A stretch of DNA of 64,000 bases from Dictyophora rubrovolvata (lineage: Eukaryota > Basidiomycota > Agaricomycetes > Phallales > Phallaceae). The stretch spans positions 1,674,001 through 1,738,000 of the forward strand of contig CP114127.1 of NCBI GenBank assembly GCA_029959195.1, read 5' to 3'. Shown in pieces: positions 47,045-57,251 of this stretch; the first letter of the stretch is position 1; each line of letters begins with the position of its first letter. Position numbers and translations under genes: made by a program. The notes under the pieces are model-generated. The model saw nothing but the letters and a program-made list of their open reading frames with translations, was not told where the DNA came from and made no database searches.

Positions 47045-48718
47045 TCAACTTGAGTCCTCTCGTATAGTGCGATATACGATACCACTAGGGTGATAACCTG
47101 ACATAAAATTTCTGCTACGATTGGAACTAACGGGTGATACTAGAGATTTAGTTGAAACTGACGAAGTGTCAGTTGAGGATTGCTGCGAATGCCCTGACAT
47201 GGTTTGAGGATATGTAGAGTCACTTTCACTGGAATATTGCCTAGTATGTCTGGTATATGTGGAATCACTTTCGCTGGAATATTGCCTGGTATGTTTACCG
47301 ATGGTTCGACCGGTACTACTCGTTGTTGATGTCGGACTGATTAGATTCGTGTCAGGTAGGTTGGGACTCGTGTGGAGGTTTGGGCTCATCGACATGTTAA
47401 GAGCGGAGGGTGGAGGATAAGTAGATGGATCAGCCGGATCCTGGTATGAATCCGTCAATCATAAGTCAAAAACTATTTCTCGAGTAAAACATTTGGGAGT
47501 TTTCCTTACATATAATTTGTAAGGAGTATACAGCCCTGTCAGCGCAGTAGACCCGGAAGGAAGGAATTCCGGATTATTTTCGGGTTCAGGAGCCTGGTAA
47601 AGACCCTCAAAATACCTCCTAGGGTCCTTTTGCTTCTTACGATAATAACATACACAACTGGAAATAGCAAGACATAAACAAACTACCCCAGCGACAGCGC
47701 CGGCAATGGTACCAGCCAAGACAGCTGTGTTTGTGTTTCTGCCGGATTTACCGGAGGGTCCTGCGGATTTTGACGGTGGGGTTGGTGTGACTGTAGCTGT
47801 ACTCTGCACGTCCGTGGCGGGTACGGTAGATGACACAAACGAGGAATCTGGCCTATGCTCCGCAGCGATTCCATCGGCTATAACCGGATTAAAAAAATTC
47901 TAGATTTATCAATGAATGTGAGTTTGTTAATTGGTAGAACACGACTTTACTGTAGATATGCTCCGATAAGCCCAAACCGGGATGGGTGTATTGGGGGGTA
48001 TACTTAATGGGTAGCTGGGACCAAAGTAAGCACAGCAGAAATACGAGTCAGCTTTTCAATGGAAATATAGATACCTTCCGTCGGTGATCATATCGGGAGT
48101 ACAGCCCTGGCTCCAGGAGGGGTCTGTGCCAGCCCAGCTTTCAGAAGAGATCAAAGGTCAAATCAACAAAAGATCTTAAACGACGAGCCTTACAATGAAA
48201 TATTCCCGCCTTGGCATATAGCACAAGCTGAAACCAGAGAGTAGGTGACTGTACTGCATGAACAAGAGTCATAGACGGTGGGTTGGACGTAAACGTTTCC
48301 AGGTTCTAATTGCGTAATAAATGGGCCTGGAACGAATAGGTAGTCGTATAAGTGGGACATCCAGTACCAATTTCAATACCAGCTCACCTGGGGTGGACAG
48401 ACATTGACCGATCAACGTATTGGCCACTTGATATTATCGTACGATGGGATATCATATATCAGATTTCTCACTCAAAGTCTAAACCGAACCAGACCGATAG
48501 CTACCTTCGCAGGGGCTTTGCCCTCTATCGTTGAAAGTCTTTATTATCGAAGGGGAATCATCGTTAAAGCTTGAACGGGACTCGATTCTTCTGATTAGAC
48601 TTACCCAATTCGTCGCCACTACAGTACAGACCGCGAGAGTGTCATTAGAGGGCATTTGACCGTCAACAGAACGGGCAATCAACACAGGGATTGTCGAGAC
48701 AAACAGCAGGGAGGACAT
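47045..48718 (-). CDS. Single-pass membrane protein with Cys-rich ectodomain
   Basis: The ATG at 48718 opens MSSLLFVSTIPVLIARSVDG, a signal peptide. Ectodomain exons include VYDSCSCSTVTYSLVSACAI followed by CQGG, then SWAGTDPSWSQGCTPD, and YPLSIPPNTPIPVWAYR. This CSC..YSLxSACxxCQ pattern recurs in agaricomycete membrane proteins of unknown role. A Ser/Thr/Pro stalk follows, then the helix AVLAGTIAGAVAGVVCLCLA, a CYYRKKQKD stop-transfer sequence and a Ser-rich cytoplasmic tail with two copies of HTRQYSSESDSTY. It ends GIVYRTIREDSS at 47045. It may be a cell-surface sensor or adhesion-type protein; this is inferred from topology alone. Confidence 0.75.
47212..47301 (-). repeat. In-frame 45-base tandem repeat, two units
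   Basis: Two adjacent 45-base units encode HTRQYSSESDSTY plus two residues each in the cytoplasmic tail of the membrane protein. The units differ by only a few bases, so the duplication is young. Each unit carries a Ser-rich, potentially phosphorylated cluster. Confidence 0.7.
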
Positions 48719-50508
48719 CACTAAAGACTGAGGCTCTCTTTAGCTTGATGTGGCAGTACCGCCGCAAACGGGATGGCAGGAGTGAAAATGACCAACCACA
48801 GTTCTTCAAGCCAGCATTGAGATGCCCATAGTGTGTGTATGGCGCTACCTGTCAAACTAGGTGCTTCTTGAGTCACGGTGTTTACATGTATCATTCATTC
48901 GCACGAGACGATGGCTCAACTGACTTTGCGGCTCGGATAGCATTTTCGTTTTATATCAGTATATCACACAGACAGGTATTATGAGGATAGAATGATGTTA
49001 TCTATACAACATCTCACCATCACTTGAGGAAAGAGCTAACGTTCAGTGCTTGATCATTTTGCGCTCATCTGCACGTGCTCGAGCTCGCGCCGGTGAAGAT
49101 GTCGAGAAATAGAATTTAGTTCTGTAATTGATTTAGAAGACGATGATTAAATTATGTAAGATTCTTCAAAACGCACTTGATATCGGCAGTACCAAACGAT
49201 ATCGATTAGTTTAATTCATGGGGAACATTGTGGGTTCATGTAACTAAAAGAAGGATAGATTTTTACAAGCCACCATTCTTCGTAGAGGGGATAATGAATA
49301 AAATTGCAACAGAAATTGATCCAAGGCACGAAATGTTAAATGTTTGAAGACCAGAGTCCCCCGCTCAATTCTTCGTGACTGCAGGAGACTCAACGAGGAG
49401 ACACAGGGTGAAGAGTCATCCAGAAGTATGATATATGATATACCTCGTTCTCTCTAGCTCTTTCGTACTTTTAGATGGTTAATAATAAATTATAAACCGG
49501 GTCACGTACGCTTTGCATACACTGGACTAGTTTAAACCAGACTGCCTCTTCGTTCGCAGTGTTCTTGCAGTGTTCTGAACTTTTTCGATGTTTTGGTGAC
49601 GTAACTGACTTTGGGACAAAGATTTTCAGTAGAAATTCATGCACCTATGATTGACAAGAATAGGATGAAAAATTGAGAGTATAGAGAAACTCTATATCGA
49701 GCTCGAGCTCAGAGCCGTCGTAGTTAAGGCGGAGTCAAACGAAAAAATGATTCCGGATGGCTCAGCACGTGAGAAAAAGTTGGCAGCCCCAGGGCCCAAG
49801 GTCAAACACAATTCAAATCGGCCTTTGAACAGAAATTACATTAAACAACGTGCAGGTGATTGGAAGCAAAGACTCATTCAAAGCAACGTTCAAGATACTT
49901 ATTGGCTCAAAACAGCGGGTGTTTTACAAAAATAGAACCCAATCTCCCTGTCTACGCAGTTGGGAATGAGAAAAATTTCAGTAGTACCTATAGGAGACTT
50001 CATCACTGCTGATCCGACGGGCTCTCATACCAGAATAGACAATCAAGACAGGAGACGAGAAGAAGAAGCATCAGGATAGTATATATCACACTTTGCATGG
50101 GAAACCTTAATTAGCTTGACTAGTCAAAACTGCAAATGTTTATGTTTCAAGCAAGATGCGGTAGCCCCTATTCTCCGCCTGTATATGAAACCATATGGTT
50201 AGTCCATGTGGTTAGTTGTAATTAGTAATTCTTAGAAGCGAGTTTCCGTTCAACGAACAGCAGGAAAATCAGATGAATCAGCTATGGGCAACCCCATGTG
50301 TGTGATCCTACTTGATAACAAGGGTCGCACGTTTGAATTACCCGCCTTCTGCTTCCCCATGCAATTCAAAACCGGTACCCCCCATAAATAGGTATAATGG
50401 CCACACAGCGTGATTCTTTATCATAGATGTTAAATACTGAGACTTTTGCTGGCAAATCCCCAAAGGAAAAAGTACCTTTCCTTGTACTTCGTTTGCACAT
50501 CTCGAAAA
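48719..50508. other. Long intergenic region with palindromes
   Basis: About 1.8 kb between divergent genes. It holds a perfect hairpin TATAGAG-AAA-CTCTATA (49680-49696) and the palindrome GAGCTCGAGCTC (49699-49710), followed by a 62-codon ATG frame (49747-49935, MIPDGSAREKKLAAPGPK) that is basic and not recognised. CATAAATA at 50383-50390 is a likely TATA box for the secreted-protein gene at 50509. Confidence 0.45.
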
Positions 50509-51665
50509 ATGCGGCTCTTTTCGGGATTCATAGTTACGCCTTTCATAGTTGGAGTTGCCGTCGCCTTAGCTGGACCCCATCCCCGTCAAGCAGATAACGT
50601 GGCTTTTTTTTCCCCAGCACAAGGGGGAGGTTCTCAGCTAGACAACGCTGGCAATGGTTTCGGGGAGCCTTTGAACGTAAAAAAACTCTCGTTCAATGGA
50701 AAAAATCACTTTTTGAATATTACGTGCTTTTCCAGGTTATCATATCTGGGTTTAGTTCACCTGATGTACTTACGGATGCAGGAGTGCTGAACTGGGCCAG
50801 ATCTATCAATTTGTAAGAAGTATCAATCAACATTAATGAAATCAGAAGCAATTTGATCTTTCAAAATAGCTCCACTGAATGCCTTGGTTAGTTGTTCCGG
50901 TTTTCAAATGTCTCGGAATAAAGGGTGCTTACTTGGGAGAATATAGACCAACACCTTGGGGGACCGCAAACAGCTAACCTCGGGGATGGCAATGGGTCCC
51001 AGAACCAAATTGCTGAAATACGTCAAGACTTCGGCGATGCGATTCTTGGTACCTGTCTCGAAAGCTTAATTGGCGGTAATCACTTTAGGTAGAGCCGCCA
51101 TCTCAGTACAGTTCCAAACGACTTTGACCGACATATCTCCAGGTACTGGCGACAGAACGGAAGTTCGGCCGATACTGGTGCCTTATTCTTGGCGTAAGGA
51201 TTTGTCAACCATCTATTTGAAATTGATTTGGCTACTGAAATTTGTGATAATCATGATTAGCGTATCCCAAGAAGAAGTAAGTTCCAATTAAAAGGATAGG
51301 TGGTCAGCTGACCAGCTTGCGACTTGTTGATACCTAAAAGAACCTCGCCGAAAGCCATACCATAGCGCCCAACGGATATGATATCGGAAGGTGATTACTG
51401 TAAAAACATGTTCGAGTTGCCAAAATTTACCAATAAAAACAGGGATGAATTGGTCAGCGCTGCTACAACGGGGACGACCACATTTGGAGGTGTGACCTAC
51501 CAGGCTACCAGTGAAACTATCGCTGGACTTCTTCCAATAGGTTCTCAAGGCGTGAACCATGGTATGTTTTTAGGTGACAACGTTCCTTGAGTAGTCTTTA
51601 ATCACAAGAGTTCAGACATCGCTTTGGACGGAAACGTTGAATTACTCACTATCACAATTGTATGA
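50509..51665 (+). CDS. Secreted protein of unknown function, agaricomycete family
   Basis: The ATG at 50509 gives MRLFSGFIVTPFIVGVAVAL, a clear signal peptide. Exons then supply FFSPAQGGGSQLDNAGNGFG, EPLNVIISGFSSPDVLTDAG with VLNWARSIN, HLGGPQTANLGDGNGSQNQI, LGTCLESLIGGNHFR, YWRQNGSSADTGALFLAVSQ and TGTTTFGGVTYQATSETIAG. The last exon, reached from the donor at about 51560, ends in NVELLTITIV with TGA at 51663-51665. I recall this pattern from secreted mushroom proteins with no assigned function; no catalytic motif was seen. The splice pattern is intact. Confidence 0.75.
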
Positions 51666-52466
51666 TAATTAAATTTCGTGTTGTTTGTTCGGTTACTTGT
51701 TTTTTTACGAGGCGTTATCTGGATGATCTATCATGTTTACTCAAAGCCGAGCATGTACTTTAATGACAGCGAAGCGTCGCAAGCGCACAATCTGAGGACA
51801 TGTCTGAGCATCGGAATTCGCACTAATAGGCTGTCCCTCAAACGTCCTAAGGTGAGAGATTCAGGTGACACCAACACCGATGCTCGGTATTTTCTGACTT
51901 TGCTAACTTTAGTTAGTGAATGAAGGTTTTGAAGACACCTGATAACCATTTGAAATGCGCTTGACAGTTATGATTTTTCAGCAACATCCGGACGACGTCC
52001 TGTGGTACTAGTAGACAGATTCGACGGCGAATTTGATGAAAGTATGTACTCGGTTAGCTAGGCGCGCGTCCTGAGGAAAACTCTCGCTCATACTTTATTA
52101 TCTCTTTACGCGTTTTCCCCAAGGTAGACTGGCCTCTCAACTCCCGATCTTTTTCTTCTTTGGATAAGGAGGTCAGGGCTCGAAGAAGAACGTCCCCGGT
52201 ATGGTAGATTAAAGCGCATTAGCGTATTAGTGGAAGGTGGATCTCATGGATCTATTTGCTGCTTAAAATATCCTCCTATATACAATCTATCTCGATTGGA
52301 TTCACCGCATCATAACCTTTTCGGTCATAAGTAATGGTGCGAGAATGTTCAATAAGCACGCAATACAGTGACATAGCTCTATTGGACGCTTCCAGGTTCT
52401 CACAAGTTGATAAATGACGAGAATTTTCAGATATCGATTGTGGTCGCTTCTTGCCCACGTCTGATC
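51666..52466. other. Intergenic region
   Basis: Upstream region of the permease gene. A TATATAC lies near 52277-52283, about 185 bases before the chosen ATG. Frames of 70-81 codons here show no recognisable protein. Confidence 0.4.
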
Positions 52467-54503
52467 ATGGATAGCTCCTTTGAAAAAGCAAGCAACTATA
52501 GTTCCGAAGCAATCAATTCCAAAGAAGAAGAGGCCGAAAGGGCTCTCACCAGGAAAATTGACTGGTGTCTGCTTCCCATCCTGACTTCGTTGTACCTTCT
52601 TTCTTTTTTGGACAGGTAATCTATTTTGCTCCCTATCTAAGCTTCGTTCATTTATCAATCAATCACTTTTAATAGATCTAATGTCGGTAATGCGAAGGTT
52701 GATGGCCTTGCGACCCAGATCAACTTGAAGGGGGCTGAATACAACAGTATGTTCCATTTTCAGAGGTATATCAACTCGGGGGCTTAGTTTATGAATAAGC
52801 TGGTCTGGCTTTATATTTCGTTGGCTGTAGGTTTCGATTTGCCTCATTTTGTCTGGGACTCTATTCTGATCTCGTTCACGCTGTCCACAAGACGTACTTT
52901 TCGAGATTCCCGCAAATATTGCTCTGAAGCGCACGTCGCCCAAAGTTTGGCTGCCGACAATTACCCTAACATGGGGCGTCATCAGCGTTTGTCAAGGACT
53001 TGTCGTTAACAAGGCTGGGTTTTACGCCGTGCGCTTCATTCTCGGCGCAACAGAGGCTGGTCTTTTTCCAGGAGTAACATACGTCTTTTCTATCTACTAT
53101 ACCAGGCGCCAGCGTTCAGCGCGTGTTTCTTTTTTCTTTTCCGGATCGGCGCTCGCTGGCGCATTCGGCGGTGTGCTTGCATATCTTCTCGGCCTTATTA
53201 ACGGAGGCGGCAAACCAAGATGGGCATGGATCTTCATTGTTGAGGGTCTAATAACGATTGTCGTCTCTTTCTTGGCTTATTTCTTAGTTCCTTCGTGGCC
53301 GCAACATGCATCGTTTCTCACGGAACAAGAAAGGGAAAGACTAATTACTAGATTGCGCCGTGATACAGATTCTGCAGATTCAGAGTCTTTTAGTTGGAGG
53401 GGAGTAAAGCAAGCCCTGGTTGACCCTCTGTCGTATCTGTATGGACTCATCTTCCACGGAGGAGCGTATACAATGTATTCAATTTCGCTGTTCCTTCCTA
53501 CGATCATCAATAACCTTGGTTTTGCTACATGGAAAGCTCAGGTGAGTTGACAGAATATTTTCTCTGTTTGACAATTCCATGCCAATAATTCACCACACAG
53601 CTTTTAACAACTCCACCATATACGGTACGTCTCTTACTATTTTCGCCTAGAGGTTCATGTAAATTTGAGTTTGTAGGCCGCGTTCATCATTACCAACTTC
53701 GTGGTATGGCTGACATCAAAATATAACTGTCGCATAGCATTTTCTATCATAGCTTCCTCTCTCGTAGCTCTCGTAGGCTATGTCATTTTGTACGTATCCA
53801 TTTCCTTCCAGTCTACACAAGTATTAGTGATGGAACTTCTCGTTTTTAGAATAGCTGCCCCCACTGCTGGTTCGCAGTACTTCGGAACGTTTGTCATTGT
53901 AAGTGGTGTATACACCGCAAACGCACTGCTTTTATCATGGCCATCCGAGAATGTCTCTGCTCAAACAAAACGCGTTAGTACCACACAGATGTTGTCGCTG
54001 GCACTTCGGCGCTTCAGCCCTGAGCTGACCCGCTGTCGTTTTGGCAGGCTGTTGTTCTTGCGTTACAAATAACGCTCGGCGATATAGGTGCCATTACTGG
54101 TAAGGACTCACCGTCTTTGCTTCAACTTCAGTGCACAAACTAAAGGTGACACTTTAGGATCTTTAGTATATCGACCAAGTCTCTCCGCTCACAACTTCCG
54201 GACTCCCAATGTATGATTTCCGTTACTCCAAACAGCTGACACTGTTTAAAACTCAAATAACGTTCTTCACAGATAATTGCGATTGGATACACGCTTGTTG
54301 TTGCTTTTACTGCATTTTCTCTCTGGTTTTTTATGCAGCGAGAAAATATTAAACGAGATGGATTAGCTAATGGGAGTAGTACTGAAAATATTGGGAATGC
54401 CGTAGGAAGCAAAGGCTGGGCGAACGGATGGAACGAACCAGAAGAATTGGAATTGAGGAGAGAATTGGGAGACAAGCATCCTTCTTGGAGATATCGGGTG
54501 TGA
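52467..54503 (+). CDS. MFS permease, anion:cation symporter family (Dal5/TNA1 type)
   Basis: Plasma-membrane proton symporter of the allantoate/nicotinate permease family. The ATG at 52467 (MDSSFEKASNYSSEA) was preferred over an in-frame ATG 60 bases upstream because cytosolic heads in this family are short and charged. Seen: KIDWCLLPILTSLYLLSFLD, then RSNVGNAKVDGL, the signature of the family after helix 1. Next come YFVGYVLFEIPANIAL, FILGATEAGLFPGVTYVFSI, YYTRRQRSARVSFFF and GKPRWAWIFIVEGLITIVVS, and a central loop with LTEQERERLITRLRRD. The second half includes NNLGFATWKAQLLTTPPYTA and SWPSENVSAQTKRAVVLALQ. It ends DKHPSWRYRV at 54503. Substrate is not predictable from sequence alone. Confidence 0.88.
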
Positions 54504-55226
54504 TTGTGATCCAAATTTGGCTTCGAGATGAGGCGCAGATATTGTAGGATATGTTTCTTAAGTTGGGGTGTGTTTGATTAAATACTATATTGGGGGGTTT
54601 TCTCAGGCTACTTGGCAGACGAGTTCCTGAAAGTCTAGGGTCGTACGACTATGGATCACTCGTCTGTCAACAATTTGTTATTAATGTATTATTATAAGAT
54701 CCTCAGACGCGTTACAGTTTTTATCTAGGCGATGGATATCAACCTTCGTCTCTAATACGAGACGGATGTACAATACATGTGTTTACGAACTAGATCTATG
54801 CAATACCGTCTGATGGATAATAAATTACTTACACGCATGCACACTGACACGACGCCGTTGTCTCACCCTTTGTCTCAGTGTCTTGTGCAACTTCTTTTCT
54901 ATCATCCTTTCTAATGATTTTCAAACATAATAACAACATAATAACGCGCAGTGGGTGACGTTAAATAACTAGCTCAAGGACGGTATTTGTTTATATTAAC
55001 AGGCGAGTCCAAGGTCATTGAAGGCGTTCTGAACCAGTTGCAAAAACCTATTCGCGTTTTTCATATTGTATGCTGGTGAAGCATGTCATAAATCGATCCC
55101 CCGACGATTGATGTTTAAAGCAGGTTGGTGAAACGTAGATCTATTCGGTACATGGACATGAACTACAAGATTGGATGATACACATAGTGATACATACAAA
55201 TAACATTTTGTCAAACTAGCCGCTTT
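54504..55226. other. Convergent intergenic region
   Basis: About 720 bases between the stops of the permease (plus) and deaminase (minus) genes. AT-rich; no gene, RNA or clear repeat was seen. Confidence 0.4.
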
Positions 55227-56702
55227 TTATTGAGGATTTTCAAACTCAGTGCGAGTGTTTCCTTCTTGCCATCCTGTGACATCTGGTTGTACTACTACTC
55301 TCCGAGTCACAAGGCAAGCCATAATTTTCTTGATCATATCAGAGAATGTTTGTCGAATAATGATATTTGGATCGTAAGAAGAAAAGCTCCAAGGGAAATA
55401 CCATTTTCCGCCGCACGTCTTCTCAAATTTGATGTTCCGACTTTTGTTTGAAGCCTTGATATACGATGAGCAAGCGGAGCATGTTTGTTTAGATCCACCA
55501 ATTTGACGCAGTGGAGGAGGGCAAGGATTCGAGACATAATGATTAATAAGCGCCACCTCGCAATGAATTGGATAATGTGTTGTGAAAACTGGATTCACGG
55601 CGTTTGAAGAAGAGGAGAGCGGCAACGCGGAATTCAACGCTTCCAATAGCTTGGATTCGTCGGTTAATGTTCTACGTCCGGTAGCCATTGTCGTAGATAG
55701 AACCTTCTCCCAGGATGGTGGTTCAGAAATTGGATAAGACAGGGTCGAAACGTGCACTACTTCAAGATGCCGTAAGATGATTTCTCTGTTACGGACAAAA
55801 GCTGAGTATCCAAGAATATCACTGATATGTTGCTCCAATGCGATGACCTTTTTTATGTAGTTTGTCAAGGAAAACGGTGGTTGGTTCAACCACCTTGGAT
55901 CTAATTAAACTGAGTTCTTTCGCATCGTTGTAAAAACTTTGTGATGCTTACCTCTGCATACTTTTACGGACATACATTCGCAGTTTGTTAGATGATGACC
56001 CAAAATACGTCGTCCAAGCAGACCAACCCCTGAGACTAGATAAAGGAAACCTGCACCCGGAGAGTCTTCACGTTCCAAATGCTCGTGAACCAAAACGGTC
56101 ATGAAGCTATAGAACTGTTGAAGTTCTGCGTAAAATTCTGATCGAGATACATTCCCTCTGGCAGGTTCAACGGCGGAACATAGTTCGGTGAACAAGCAGA
56201 AGTAGTCCCATCTGTTCTGCTTAAGCACGCGATATCTGAATTTCTTGTATCCAAATGAATAGATGGCTGTTTTTAACTGTCCGATCTCCTTCTCACAGAC
56301 TTGTTGTAGGTCCTTTTGCAATTGTAGCTCGTCACGCTCTTGTAGTCTGCAACGCTCCGATATGGACTGTAATATATTCCAGACCGAACGAATATGGGAA
56401 GTAAGCCTTTCTTCTCTGTGCTTGCTTCCAGCGAACGCCTCTCTATTTATAAGTTTCTTGGTCTGATTGGCATCGGACGCAAATGTGAAGCGGATAAAGT
56501 TCTGAGGAAGGATCTGAACGCCAACAGCCAAAGTTTCCCCTATTTCTTCCGAGACACAAATGCTGGCCAGAGCATCCAGCAAAGTGGCCACATCTCCAGG
56601 TAATTCTATCTTTCTGCCCCTTCCTGTACGACGGGGGTCGCGCAAATTTAAGGAGGCAGCTAGGGCGACGACGTGCGATACATCATCGTGATTGGGAGAC
56701 AT
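55227..56702 (-). CDS. OTT_1508-like deaminase family protein
   Basis: Two exons joined by a clean intron (about 55902-55951): ...KVCR, then DPRWLNQPP. The first ATG in frame is at 56702 (MSPNHDDVSHVV). The N-terminal 300 residues are helical with no known domain. The C-terminal part has TTHYPIHCEVALINHY (the HxE zinc-ligand and proton-shuttle motif) and IGGSKQTCSACSSYI (the CxxC zinc ligands), in the order and spacing of the OTT_1508-like branch of the deaminase superfamily, which is expanded in mushrooms. The substrate (nucleotide, nucleic acid or other) is unknown. The zinc site looks complete, so the protein may be active. Stop at 55227. Confidence 0.75.
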
Positions 56703-57251
56703 AGGTTCTGTGACTCGCTTGGCCGGCAAAACCTGATTCCGATGTGGTTGAAGACTTGGCTTCGTCCATCGTGTTTTGCAAAAGTACAGAAGAGACGTTA
56801 ATTAGCTACCATTAGTTCATATGCCTATGCTATGGGGCAGTACGTAATAAAACTGACTACTGCTGAGATGTGTACCAGTAAAATAAATAATTGAGAATTG
56901 CCCTCCATTGCTCCGAATATAATATCGTTGAATTGACATCTAAACTTGAGACTCATTTAATGATTACGGCCTATTGCAATACATGTCATATCATTCCAAT
57001 GTAGGATCAATATATTTTGTTTTTTTTTCTTTTGCTACGAGGACAGACCAAGGAAAGCTTAGGGTCGGATGACGTATGATGGACCGTTGTGGACACTATT
57101 CCGGCATCCCGCCTCCGCTCCCTGTTTTCGTGCACCGCAGTATTCCTGGCTGACATAAGACCACATCTGACGACGAACGACCACGACTCCTTTTTCCTTG
57201 TTTTGATCACATCATTGTAACACTGTTGTCTTACTTTTATCTCAAGAAGCT
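56703..57251. other. Divergent promoter region of deaminase and Pil1 genes
   Basis: About 550 bases between the two ATGs. It includes an out-of-frame ATG frame of 28 codons just upstream of the deaminase start (near 56772) and a T-rich stretch near 57016-57031. No other gene was seen. Confidence 0.4.

Noticed and set aside
55227-56729. Two separate minus-strand genes
   Set aside because: A clean GT..AG intron joins them in frame (KVCR to DPRWLNQPP), and the second part alone lacks an ATG. The apparent first start at 56729 is TTG, so the ATG at 56702 was used.
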